A DNA stretch of 64,000 nt, from contig JBBRLP010000001.1 in the NCBI GenBank assembly GCA_038231295.1, positions 62,001 through 126,000 of the forward strand, given 5' to 3'. Shown here in pieces: positions 24,443-32,980 of this stretch. Origin of the DNA: JANXLO01 sp038231295 (GTDB lineage Bacteria; Armatimonadota; Chthonomonadetes; Chthonomonadales; Chthonomonadaceae). The notes under the pieces were generated by a model that was not told the DNA's origin, did no database searches, and worked only from the letters and a program-made list of their open reading frames with translations. A program made the translations under genes and the position numbers. Position 1 is the first letter of the stretch. Each line of letters opens with the position of its first letter.

Positions 24443-25369
24443 TCATCGCGACGTTTTCAGCGTAGGCGCGAGTTTTGTCGCCAGCCAGTCAATCGCTTTC
24501 TCACCAGCCTCTTTGGGGAGAATGTGTCCTGAGTCGAACCATTCGATTTTCTTTGGTTCTTTCGCCGCTGCGTAGAGTAGTTTGCTGGCTGCCTCCGGCA
24601 TGACAGTATCCTGTTTGCCGTTCAGCATATAGAGCGGGCGTGGGGCGATATGCCCGATGTAGAGGCTCGGGCTGACAGTATAGACGACCTCTTTGAACTC
24701 AGCGGGGATCGCGGCGGCGTTGGGCAGAACGGGGTCGCCACCCACACAGAGGGCCGACGCCATAATGCGGCTGTCCACAGCGGTGAGGATGGAACCCATC
24801 ATCGCTCCCATGCTGTAACCGAGCAGGCCAATATGGTCTTTGTTCACGTCTTTCCGCGCCAGCAGCCAATCGAGACCCCTGCGGTAATCGCGGCAGCCGA
24901 GTTTCACGGCCTCGGTGAAGTTTTTTGGGTCGGCTTGCTTCTCACCAGCGACTTTCCGCGCTCCATGATGGGGCGCATCAAGAGCGAGAAAGGCATATCC
25001 CTTTTTGACCAGCGGCGTTCCGAACGCAAACGCCATCGTCTCTTTGTCACTTGTGAGGCCATGCAGAAGGAGAACGCAGGGATAGACGCCGACGGCTTTT
25101 GGGCGGGCAAAAATCCCCGGTATGCGCTCTCCATTCGCGCCGAGGAAGGTAATTTTCACGATCATCGCGTCGGGATTTTCGACTGGCTCTTCCTTCGCAC
25201 TCAGCGCAGCCGTGCGGTCGTAATCGTAAGCGGTTTTGAGGGTCTTCCAGTCGGGTAACGCGGTTTTGACGGCTTCTTTGCTCTGCGCCTGTGCCATCGC
25301 TGCGATGCCGATGAGCGTCAGGGGCAGCAGCGCAGCGCCGACTTGCCGAAAATTGCGATAGATATGCAC
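24443..25369 (-). CDS. Secreted alpha/beta hydrolase (dienelactone hydrolase/acetyl xylan esterase-like)
   Basis: The GTG start is preceded by GGAGAG. The 308-residue protein has a signal peptide (LLPLTLIGIAAMAQAQ). The core has the oxyanion region LLLHGLTSDKE, the nucleophile elbow GYSMG (serine in LLGYSMGAMMGSIL), an acid in GKQDTVMPEA and a histidine in DSGHILP, so the triad appears complete. It is probably an extracellular esterase or peptidase; the substrate is unknown. It is 23 bp downstream of the ceramidase-like gene and likely on the same message. Confidence 0.87.
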   Translation of the reverse strand: MHIYRNFRQVGAALLPLTLIGIAAMAQAQSKEAVKTALPDWKTLKTAYDYDRTAALSAKEEPVENPDAMIVKITFLGANGERIPGIFARPKAVGVYPCVLLLHGLTSDKETMAFAFGTPLVKKGYAFLALDAPHHGARKVAGEKQADPKNFTEAVKLGCRDYRRGLDWLLARKDVNKDHIGLLGYSMGAMMGSILTAVDSRIMASALCVGGDPVLPNAAAIPAEFKEVVYTVSPSLYIGHIAPRPLYMLNGKQDTVMPEAASKLLYAAAKEPKKIEWFDSGHILPKEAGEKAIDWLATKLAPTLKTSR

Positions 25370-25392
25370 GTCTCTCTCCTCTTCTCACACGA

Positions 25393-26652
25393 TTAGCGCC
25401 CCATGAGTTGGCGCAGATTCTGCACCATGAGCGGTTCGAGCTGACTGCCGACGGAGACACTGGCCTCGTAGGAGTAGAGTTCCAGCGGGTAGTCCTCCGG
25501 AGTGAGTATGTAGCCAAGTTCATCCCCGGTCAGGCCGAGCAGAAACTTTGGTCGGCCCTTCATCAGCGTTTTCAGGTAGATGCCGATATTCGGCAGCACT
25601 TCGCCCGGCAGCGTCAGGAACTCCGCGTCGCCTATGGTGATACGGGCGACTTCGGTTACCAGATTGTTGCCGTGCATTTCAGCTTTCGGGAAGATTTTGA
25701 GCGCGACCAATGCTCTGAAACGCGGGTTTTCCAAAGGCACCTCGAATACTTTTCGCTCCGCCGTGATCGGCGCATCCGGCGCGGTCTCGGCGGTGGCAAT
25801 CAACTCCAGAACGCGCTTTCCGAGGCTCGTGCCGATGGACTCCGCCGCAGGCCAATTTTCGCCTTTTGGTGTGGTGGACTCGTCAAAATCTGCCGTCACC
25901 ATGCCGCCCTGCGCCCCGTTCAAATAGAGACAGACGCCTCCGCCGCCGTTCTCCACAGTCTCATAGAGCCAGTGGGGGAAATCCGCCGACATCCGGTGCG
26001 TATTCATCACCTCCGGGTGACAGGCGTAGTTGACGAAGGTAGAGATCGGTTTGCCATCCTTCGCGTTCAACACCTGCATGACTCCCAGTTCCGTATCGAG
26101 GATACGCGGGACACGAATGTTTTTGGAGATGCGTGGCACCTGCTTCGAGTTGGCGAATTTAAGGGCGGCGGGCTGGAGCCTGCCTGCGGTCTCATCCACC
26201 AGATGCGCGACTCCTTCCCGAAACGTCGCCATCCAGTTCTGATCTACGCCACTCGTCTGAATGTCCGGTCCCCACTGACCTAGCGGGTCCGGGCCGGAGT
26301 GGGTATGCGTCGAAGAGAGGAAGAGGCGTTCGGGAGCGACGGATTTGACCATCGCCCGAATCTTCTCGATCTGATAGCGGGGAACACCGAGCAGGTCGCA
26401 GGAGACGAATGCGATCCGTATCTTGCCCGACTCCAGCACGAGACACCGCGCCATCAGGGCATCGTGTGCGTCTATGCTTTTGCGGTTTATCCCGTAACCG
26501 GCCATATAGACTGGGGTTTTCGGGGTAATATCTAGTTTACCTGCCGCCGCTCGCAGCATAGGTTTCCTTTCCTGCGCCTGCCCAACGGTACACAGCAGCG
26601 TGCCGCAGAGTGAGATGACCACCGGCAGAATTCTTACTACAGCCCTGAACAT
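25393..26652 (-). CDS. Neutral ceramidase-like secreted protein
   Basis: This is a 419-residue protein with a signal peptide (VVRILPVVISLCGTLLCTVGQA). The motifs follow those of neutral/alkaline ceramidase N-terminal domains: RAAAGKLDITPKTPVYMAGYG, SCDLLGVPRY, FLSSTHTHSGPDPLG (zinc ligands), NYACHPEVM and LYLNGAQGGM. It lacks most of the C-terminal domain of full ceramidases (about 650 residues) and is closer to the short bacterial neutral/alkaline non-lysosomal ceramidase family, whose substrates are often unproven. GAGGAAG lies just before the ATG. Only 50 bp separate it from the divergent membrane protein gene. Confidence 0.88.
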   Translation of the reverse strand: MFRAVVRILPVVISLCGTLLCTVGQAQERKPMLRAAAGKLDITPKTPVYMAGYGINRKSIDAHDALMARCLVLESGKIRIAFVSCDLLGVPRYQIEKIRAMVKSVAPERLFLSSTHTHSGPDPLGQWGPDIQTSGVDQNWMATFREGVAHLVDETAGRLQPAALKFANSKQVPRISKNIRVPRILDTELGVMQVLNAKDGKPISTFVNYACHPEVMNTHRMSADFPHWLYETVENGGGGVCLYLNGAQGGMVTADFDESTTPKGENWPAAESIGTSLGKRVLELIATAETAPDAPITAERKVFEVPLENPRFRALVALKIFPKAEMHGNNLVTEVARITIGDAEFLTLPGEVLPNIGIYLKTLMKGRPKFLLGLTGDELGYILTPEDYPLELYSYEASVSVGSQLEPLMVQNLRQLMGR

Positions 26653-26702
26653 ACTTCCTCCCGTTCTGGAAACCGAACGACCACCCGATAGGGAAAGCCC
26701 TC

Positions 26703-28697
26703 ATGCAGCCAGCCCCAGACTCCGATACACAATTCGGCACGGACGCGGTTCCCCTAACTCTACAAAGCGTCCCTGCGCGACAGTTGGGCGGGGTCACGCT
26801 TCGCGCCGTCACCCTCGGCTGTCTGCTCATTCCGTTGAACGCCTTCTGGATTGTGCGTCTGGAGCGGGTGATGTTCGGCCCCTATCCCTCGACCATCTCG
26901 CTTTTCGCGAATGTCGTCTTCGTTCTGTTTCTGCTCGTTGGCCTGAACAGAGTTTTGAAACGCTTTCTGCCACGCCATGCCTTCTCGCAGGGGGAACTGC
27001 TGACGCTCTATACCATGCTCGCGATTTCGACGGGGTTGGCAGGACTGGATGGGGTGGGGATACTCAGCCAGATGATGCCGCACGGAGCCTGGTTCGGCAA
27101 ACAACGCCACTGGGAGCCGTTTCTGGACGCCTTTCCCGGATGGCTAACTGTCACAGACACCGAGGCCGTCCGTGGACACTATCTCGGCAACACTACGTTT
27201 TATCGTCTTCCCGTTCTCCGCGTCTGGTTTGTGCCGATGCTGGCGTGGACAGGTTTTATTACGCTGCTGCTGTTTGTCGCCAACTGTATCAACGTTCTTG
27301 TGCGCCGTCAGTGGGCTGATAACGAACGCCTCACCTTCCCGATACTCTGGCTGCCGGTGGAGATGACGGATGAGGGGATTGGAACGACGCTCTTCCGAAA
27401 CCCGCTGCTCTGGGGCGGCTTCGCTCTCGCCGCCATCCTCAGCCTCTGGAACGGGCTGGCGTTCCTCTACCCCTCGCTGCCTGCGCTGCCTCTCGGCATC
27501 ACGGACTTGAAGCCCTTTTTCACCACCAAACCCTGGAACTCGATAGACTGGCTGCCTGTCACCTTCTATCCGCTCGCTATCGGGCTTGGATTCCTGCTCC
27601 CGCTCGACCTGCTCTTTTCCTGCTGGTTCTTCTTCCTTTTCTGGAGAATGCAGGGCGTCGTCGCGAATGCCCTGTCGTGGGATACCACGCCCGACTTTCC
27701 CTTCATCAAAGAGCAGGGCTTCGGCAGCATCCTCGGTCTGTTTTGCTTCTATCTCTGGTCGGGGCGCAAGACCTTTCAGGCTATCGGGAGGAGCGTCTTC
27801 ACGACTCTGGGCAGGCCACAGCCGCCAACAGAAGAGGCGCTCAGTGACCGTGCCGCACTCCTCGGACTGACAGCGGGAACTCTCTGCCTGATACTCTTCT
27901 GCCGTGCTGCTGGAGTGGCGTGGTGGGTGGGTGGTGCGTTCTTCGCGCTCTATCTGCCCACCATTGCGGTCATCTCCCGCATCCGCGCCGAACTGGGCGC
28001 TCCCGTCCACGATTTCCATTTTATGGGGCCGGACAGTATGCTGACCCGGCTGGTTGGCTCCTCCAGCCTAAAACCGGCGGACATGGCCTTCTTCACTTTT
28101 GGCTACGCACTGACCCGAGCGCATCGCAGCGATACCATGCCTGTCGGGCTGGAAGGGCTGCAAATTGCGAAAACCCGCTCGCTGAATGCCCGCCGGATGT
28201 TCGGGGCGGTCCTGCTGGCGACAGCTCTGGGGACACTCTCGGCGTTCTGGGCGTTCGAGCATCAAGCCTATGCGCTGGGTGCGGCGGCGAAATTCAATCA
28301 GGGTTCCGGCCATGCGATGGAAGCGTTCAACCGCACGAACTCCTGGTTCAGCGGCTCGCTGGACCCGAAGCCCAACCGCCCCGCTTCCCTGGCAATGCTC
28401 GTCGGCTTTGGGACAACGCTTGCTCTGTTCGCGCTGCGGCTGCGGTTCTTTGGCTTTCCGTTTCATCCTATCGGCTATGCGATCTCGTCTTCATGGGCCA
28501 TCAACCTTGTCTGGATGCCGCTGCTCATCGCCTGGGTTTTGAAGGGGCTGACCCTGCGGTATGGCGGATTGAAGAGCTATCGGCGGTTTTTGCCCTTCTT
28601 CCTGGGCCTTATCCTCGGCGACTGCGTGCTGGGCAGTGTCTGGGCCTTGCTCAGTCTGCTTCTGAACGCCCGCACCTACAATTTTTTCGGAGCCTGA
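26703..28697 (+). CDS. DUF6785/DUF6784-type polytopic membrane protein
   Basis: This is a 664-residue integral membrane protein with about 14 predicted helices, for example TLGCLLIPLNAFWIV, ISLFANVVFVLFLLVGL and FLGLILGDCVLGSVWALLSL. Charged loops include ANALSWDTTPDFPFIKEQGF. The composition and length fit the DUF6785 (N-terminal) and DUF6784 (C-terminal) membrane families, known mainly from Armatimonadota and Planctomycetota-like genomes and with no known function. It is divergent from the ceramidase-like gene and ends 9 bp before the stop of an opposite gene. A transport role is possible but not shown. Confidence 0.8.
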   Translation: MQPAPDSDTQFGTDAVPLTLQSVPARQLGGVTLRAVTLGCLLIPLNAFWIVRLERVMFGPYPSTISLFANVVFVLFLLVGLNRVLKRFLPRHAFSQGELLTLYTMLAISTGLAGLDGVGILSQMMPHGAWFGKQRHWEPFLDAFPGWLTVTDTEAVRGHYLGNTTFYRLPVLRVWFVPMLAWTGFITLLLFVANCINVLVRRQWADNERLTFPILWLPVEMTDEGIGTTLFRNPLLWGGFALAAILSLWNGLAFLYPSLPALPLGITDLKPFFTTKPWNSIDWLPVTFYPLAIGLGFLLPLDLLFSCWFFFLFWRMQGVVANALSWDTTPDFPFIKEQGFGSILGLFCFYLWSGRKTFQAIGRSVFTTLGRPQPPTEEALSDRAALLGLTAGTLCLILFCRAAGVAWWVGGAFFALYLPTIAVISRIRAELGAPVHDFHFMGPDSMLTRLVGSSSLKPADMAFFTFGYALTRAHRSDTMPVGLEGLQIAKTRSLNARRMFGAVLLATALGTLSAFWAFEHQAYALGAAAKFNQGSGHAMEAFNRTNSWFSGSLDPKPNRPASLAMLVGFGTTLALFALRLRFFGFPFHPIGYAISSSWAINLVWMPLLIAWVLKGLTLRYGGLKSYRRFLPFFLGLILGDCVLGSVWALLSLLLNARTYNFFGA

Positions 28698-28706
28698 GTA
28701 CTGTGG

Positions 28707-29477
28707 TTATCCGCCTTCGGTCAGGGTGCGCCGCGCCATCCTGCGATACCCCTCTGCCAGCAGGTCGCTCATGTTACGGACATCCTCCGCATTGTACTCC
28801 AGCAGCACTTCGAGCGAGCGTTTCCGCCCCGCCCGATACTCATTCCAGAGCCGAACGGCATCCCATCCCGAAAGCCCGGTTGTAGCGTTGGAGCGCTGAA
28901 TTCCCATCTGTGCCTCGATGCTCTTGAGGCCGCCGCGCAGCCCGAGTTTTTTCAGCAGAAAACAGAGATCCACATGAAGCTGGGGCAGGGGCATCTGAGG
29001 AAACGACCGCCGCAGGAACGGGATATCGAAGCCGGAGCCGAAGAACGTCACCAGCATCGCCGCCTCTTCCAGCGCCGCCGGGAGTTCGTGCAGATTGATC
29101 CCCTTGACGAACTGACGCATGGTGCGACCGTCGTATACCCCGACGACGGTGAGATCGTTTGGCTCCATCCCGCCGTTGGTTTCGATGTCCACAAAGGCGA
29201 GCCGATGCCCGAAGGAAGGCACAGCCCGCCAGTGTTCGGAGGCAGGCAGGAGCTGCGCGAACCACGCGAAATCTTCCGCTTCCAGTCTCTCCTGTGATTC
29301 GACGATGGTAGGCGTAAGCAGGGAGCGCTGCGCCGACGTGAGCGGCCAGGAGGTATCAGGCGCGTCCAGATAGGCGGTCCAGTCCCGCGCTCCGGCCTGC
29401 CATAGCCTGCGTTCCGTCGTTACGCCGATGCCCTGCGCGTGTGAAAAAGTTGCTTCCAGAAGGGAAGGGAGAGCCAT
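28707..29477 (-). CDS. YprB-type ribonuclease H-like exonuclease domain protein
   Basis: This 256-residue protein has an N-terminal helical region (residues 1-85), then an RNase H-like 3'-5' exonuclease fold. Acidic catalytic positions are visible: RLAFVDIETNGG (DxE), FFGSGFDIPFLRR (D in the second motif) and LEVLLEYNAEDVRNM (final D). This matches the YprB ribonuclease H-like family. The product is probably a cytoplasmic nuclease for DNA or RNA processing. It stands alone between opposite-strand genes. Confidence 0.85.
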   Translation of the reverse strand: MALPSLLEATFSHAQGIGVTTERRLWQAGARDWTAYLDAPDTSWPLTSAQRSLLTPTIVESQERLEAEDFAWFAQLLPASEHWRAVPSFGHRLAFVDIETNGGMEPNDLTVVGVYDGRTMRQFVKGINLHELPAALEEAAMLVTFFGSGFDIPFLRRSFPQMPLPQLHVDLCFLLKKLGLRGGLKSIEAQMGIQRSNATTGLSGWDAVRLWNEYRAGRKRSLEVLLEYNAEDVRNMSDLLAEGYRRMARRTLTEGG

Positions 29478-29665
29478 GGAGCGTTTCTATCCTCGATGTC
29501 CTCTGCATCGGAGAATGCAGGAAGGGTGATGATGCTCGTTAGATACGCCGAAAGGCTTCCGAACTCCTTGTCTTCGTTCGGCTGTAACAAACCGGCAGTC
29601 TTGTTCGTCCAAAGTGGCAGAGGGACATTCGCTATCAGTCCTCTGCCGAAAGGAGTCCACCACTC

Positions 29666-30448
29666 ATGCAGTCCACTCAACGGTCTGTTTTCAGACTGTT
29701 CGCGCTCAACCTCACGCTGCTGGCGAGCCTCTGCGCGCTCTGTGCGGGTAACAAAGCCACCGCACAGGGCGAGCCGAGCCACAATATCAACGACTACGCC
29801 GTGAACAAGCTGGACGATTTTACCGCCTCGATGAAAGTGGTTGAGTTCAACGAACACGAGGGCGTCAAGATCAACAAGGATTTCCCGCTCCTCTACAAGA
29901 TCAAAGGGGACATCAAAGTCCGCTACAAAGAGGAGAACAAACTCCGCGTGGACGGACTGCTCGGCGCCTCGACAGCAACGCTCATCGTCAATGGCACGAC
30001 ACAGTACGCGACGATTCCGGCGGCGCACATCAAGACCAAAATCTCGCTTGGGAAAGAACCCGGCAAACGCAAGACGCTGCTGGACGTGGGGATGATCTCT
30101 CCCGGTTACCTCGCCTATACCGAAGCCGAGTTCAAGCGGACGCAGATCGTGGACGGTGTGCTGTGCGCTGTCTTCAAAATCAGTTATAAAGACAAGTCGC
30201 TCGATACTTCGCACCGGATGGTGTGGATTGATCCCAAGACCCATATCACCGTCAAGCGTGACGAGTATTCGCAGGAAGGCAAACTGAACGCCACCTTCGC
30301 CTACAAGCAGCCGATGGAGGTCTCTCCGGGCTTCTGGTTCCCTGCTCGTATTGAAGCCTTCAACAATGAGGGCAAGCGGGCCGGGGTCACCGCCTACAGC
30401 AGCATCAAGGTGAATCAGGGACTGGCGGAGAGCGTTTTCGTGCAGTAA
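29666..30448 (+). CDS. Secreted LolA/DUF1571-like protein
   Basis: This is a 260-residue protein with a signal peptide (RLFALNLTLLASLCALCAGNKATA). The mature part starts INDYAVNKLDDFTASMKVVEFNEHEG and continues as a long beta-rich fold (LYKIKGDIKVRYKEENKLRVDG, later HRMVWIDPKTHITVKRDEYSQEG). The last part reads MEVSPGFWFPARIEAFNNEG. This matches the lipoprotein-sorting or DUF1571-like superfamily, which binds lipid chains in a half-barrel. AAAGGAG lies 11 bp before the ATG. A 21-bp-stem hairpin follows the stop. Confidence 0.75.
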   Translation: MQSTQRSVFRLFALNLTLLASLCALCAGNKATAQGEPSHNINDYAVNKLDDFTASMKVVEFNEHEGVKINKDFPLLYKIKGDIKVRYKEENKLRVDGLLGASTATLIVNGTTQYATIPAAHIKTKISLGKEPGKRKTLLDVGMISPGYLAYTEAEFKRTQIVDGVLCAVFKISYKDKSLDTSHRMVWIDPKTHITVKRDEYSQEGKLNATFAYKQPMEVSPGFWFPARIEAFNNEGKRAGVTAYSSIKVNQGLAESVFVQ

Positions 30449-30474
30449 CCGCAATCCTGCAGCATGGGTGTAAG

Positions 30475-30520
30475 CGTATAAATTGGCTCTGTTCCACAGG
30501 GAACAGAGCCAATTTATACG
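30475..30520. terminator. Long perfect hairpin (21-bp stem) after the LolA-like gene
   Basis: Bases 30475-30495 pair perfectly with 30500-30520 around ACAG. It contains TTGGCTCTGTTCC and its complement. No T-run follows, so it may be a transcript-stabilising hairpin or a repeat unit rather than a classical terminator. The remaining gene-free sequence to 30817 shows no coding signal apart from a possible -10 box. Confidence 0.6.
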
Positions 30521-30794
30521 GAAGCGATGCGACCGCACAATAGGAATGTCGGTATGGTAACAAGGAGCGGGAACAAACCGCTCGGCGAAATCTTCCTGAA
30601 AATTACATGCTGTAGTTTTTGGGGCAGAATAGGAGTACACTGCATTAATGCGATATGCATTCACGATACCGAGAAAGCATCACGACATCATCGGAACGCT
30701 TGCGGACGGTATATCGCCTACACATTTTGAGATAGTCGGCGGCGGCTCTGAATCCGCCGAGGTGGAAATCCCGTGAAACGATTGACTTGCATTG

Positions 30795-30800
30795 TATAAT
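30795..30800 (+). promoter_or_regulatory. -10 box with dyad upstream of the broken lectin gene
   Basis: TATAAT is flanked by GCATT and AATGC, forming a GCATT-GTAT-AATGC dyad. The -35 is weak. It lies 18 bp before the GTG at 30818. Confidence 0.4.
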
Positions 30801-30817
30801 GCACCAGCAAGCGTGAA

Positions 30818-32078
30818 GTGAGATGGACCCAGTTCGCGAGCCTCATCGTGAGTGTGCTACTGATGTGCTTTGCTGATATTGTGGTGCAAGCACAGGTAGT
30901 CTACAATCCTGCCAACGGCCACTACTATGAGGCGGTGAGTGTTTCGGGAGGTATCACCTGGCCCCAGGCGCACGACGCGGCTACCGCTCGCCGCTACATG
31001 GGCTACAGAGGCCACCTTGCTACCATCACCTCCGCAGCCGAAGTGCAGCTTGTGCTCGCCAATTTCCCGCGGCGGATACTGGACAGTATTATTTGGGGGG
31101 ATATCAGTATCGGACTATTCGGAACCTTCCGGTGGCTGGCGTTGGGTGACCGGGGAACCGTGGAGTTACACCAACTGGTCCGCCAATCAACCGGACAACT
31201 TCGGGCAGACCGAGGAATCTCTCCAACTCTTCAATCATTCCGGAGCATGGAACGATGGAACAGGCGCTGACCTTGTAGCGGGCTATGTGGTCGAATACGA
31301 GTCCTATCCCTACCTGTTCCACTCCGATTTCAATGGGGATGGCAAGACCGATCTCGTGCTTCAAAACCAAAGCGGCAATCAGATCGCCATCTGGAATTTG
31401 AACGGTCTGACCGTGAACGGGGGAGCGCTTGTCTCCGCTGTGCCGGATGCCAGTTACCACGTGGTTGCCACCGCAGATTTCAATGGAGATGGACACCCGG
31501 ATTTCGCGCTGCAAAACCAGACGACCGGTCAGGTCATCCTCTGGTATATGAACGGAACCACCTTGATGGGTTGAGCCGCCCTGTCCGCTTCACCTGTTGC
31601 CGCCTATAAAGTGGTTGGAACCGGAGACTTCAATGGCGACGGCAAAATGGTCTTGGTTTTTCAAAATCAGACGACCGGTCAGATCGTTATCTGGTTCCTG
31701 AATGGGACGACGGTGACCGGAGGCGTTGCCCTGCCACAGATACCGGGGAGTGGCTACAGCGTGGTGGGAGTCGGTGATTTCAATGGAGACGGGCAACTCG
31801 ATCTGCTGTTTCAGAACCAGACGAGCGGGAGTCTGGTGGCCTGGTTCCTGAACGGCACGCCCTTCGCTGGTGGGGTGAGCTTCACGGTGACACCTGGAGC
31901 GAACTGGCAGGTACGGAGTGTGGCGGATTTCAATGCGGATGGGCATCCAGACTTGATGTTTCAGAACCAGTCCACTGGTCAGGCGGTACTCTGGTACATG
32001 AACGGTATGAACTTCATAGGCGGAGGCGCTCTCTCTTATACTTCGTCTGCCAGCTATCAGATCGCTAGCCCGCGCTGA
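30818..32078 (+). pseudogene. Broken C-type lectin/FG-GAP repeat secreted protein
   Basis: The first frame encodes a signal peptide (FASLIVSVLLMCFADIVVQAQ) and the start of a C-type lectin-like domain (YNPANGHYYEAVSVSGGITWPQ, GHLATITSAAE). A second frame continues with SEPSGGWRWVTGEPWSYTNWSANQPDNFG, the rest of that domain. The middle motif LGGYQ sits in the third frame near 31107, so two indels are needed, close to a run of six G at 31095-31100. Five FG-GAP/VCBS-like repeats follow (DFNGDGKTDLVLQNQ and similar). An in-frame TGA at 31572-31574 replaces a repeat glycine codon. The final repeat ends at a natural stop. It is either a decayed gene or has sequencing errors. Confidence 0.75.
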
Positions 32079-32104
32079 CCGGTTGACGGGAAGAGGACCC
32101 GCCT

Positions 32105-32293
32105 CTAGGGTGCGCCTATCGAGTCATCGGGTGCGCCACTGCGCTTTGGGTCCATCAGTCGGGTAATGAGGAACCAACTGAGCCATATCAAAAATAGCAG
32201 AACCGGGATGGTAAAGTAGTGCAGTATCTTCTCGTAGAGATCGCGTGAGAGAACAGGATTATTGGAATCGTGCTGGGTTTCAGAGTCCAGCAT
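32105..32293 (-). CDS. Possible small single-span membrane protein
   Basis: The frame encodes 62 residues with one clear hydrophobic segment (YFTIPVLLFLIWLSWFLITRL, shown here as a 21-residue span, about residues 26-46) and a charged C-terminus. The ATG lacks a good ribosome site. The frame extends to 32791, but the longer 228-residue version has unnatural composition and runs through the inverted-repeat element. Evidence is the membrane segment only; it could be chance. Confidence 0.3.
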   Translation of the reverse strand: MLDSETQHDSNNPVLSRDLYEKILHYFTIPVLLFLIWLSWFLITRLMDPKRSGAPDDSIGAP

Positions 32294-32482
32294 CGTCACG
32301 TTTCTGCGAGGCTGAGAGATTTGCTGGCGCCGTTTTGAAGGTGGGAAAAATGCTTTAATAGGATGACAGGAAAGAGACAGAGGAAGAACGTACAAAAGGC
32401 CAGATTGAGGCAGGGTAGGTGAGTTGACTTTGCGCTTCCTCTCGCCGCTCTGCTCCTGCTTTCCTTTCTTCCTGCTTGATCG

Positions 32483-32793
32483 CTGTGATTCGGAAAGGTC
32501 GCAATCAATTACATGCGCTTTAGTCGCAACGCTCCGAATCGACTTGTTTTGTGGGCAAAAGGACACTTGGGAAGTGCCTGTTTCGATCTCAAAACCGTTC
32601 TTGTGATAGGCCAATATCGCTTTCTGTGTACGGAAGACAGCCTGTAACACCGGGAAATCCTCGTTGGAGGCGATAAACGGCGGTTGACAAGCCAAAATCA
32701 GTTGCTCAGACCCCTGATGCAGTCCGAAATCTGGGCTTTTCCAGGCTATTAGCCCAACAGAATGCAGTTTACTGCGACCTTTCCGAATCACAG
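32483..32793. repeat. 311-bp segment bounded by 21-bp perfect inverted repeats
   Basis: The 21 bases at 32483-32503 (core GATTCGGAAAGGTCGCA) are the exact reverse complement of 32773-32793. No target-site duplication is seen, and the pairing stops at both ends. The segment is lower in GC than its surroundings and has no convincing gene. Beside it, 32891-32905 forms a GTCGCC-CCA-GGCGAC hairpin. The remainder of 32294-32980 shows no supported gene. Confidence 0.65.
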
Positions 32794-32980
32794 TAAAATC
32801 CCAGCGCAGACAGGAAACTGGGTTGCCTTTGGCGTAACATTGCGGTTAACAAAGCGACAAAAAGAGATATTCCCCCGTGCAGAAGAGCTCGTCGCCCCAG
32901 GCGACTTGATAACGCCAAAAGATGGAATTCGTAAGTGATCGAAAGCGACACGTACATCGAAGGTGAGGGGTTGGGAACTT

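Noticed and set aside
27144..28019. Antisense 291-residue frame in the DUF6785-type gene
   Set aside because: Highly charged, no hydrophobic core, lies entirely within a polytopic membrane protein gene.
29420..30664. Antisense 414-residue frame over the LolA-like gene
   Set aside because: Covers a secreted protein gene with signal peptide and ribosome site; the antisense product has no recognisable domain.
30527..30730. 67-residue frame after the long hairpin
   Set aside because: Cys- and His-rich random-looking sequence without ribosome site or homology cue.
32105..32791. Full 228-residue version of the frame containing the small membrane protein
   Set aside because: Runs through the inverted-repeat element, has unnatural composition and no ribosome site; only the last 62 residues look protein-like.
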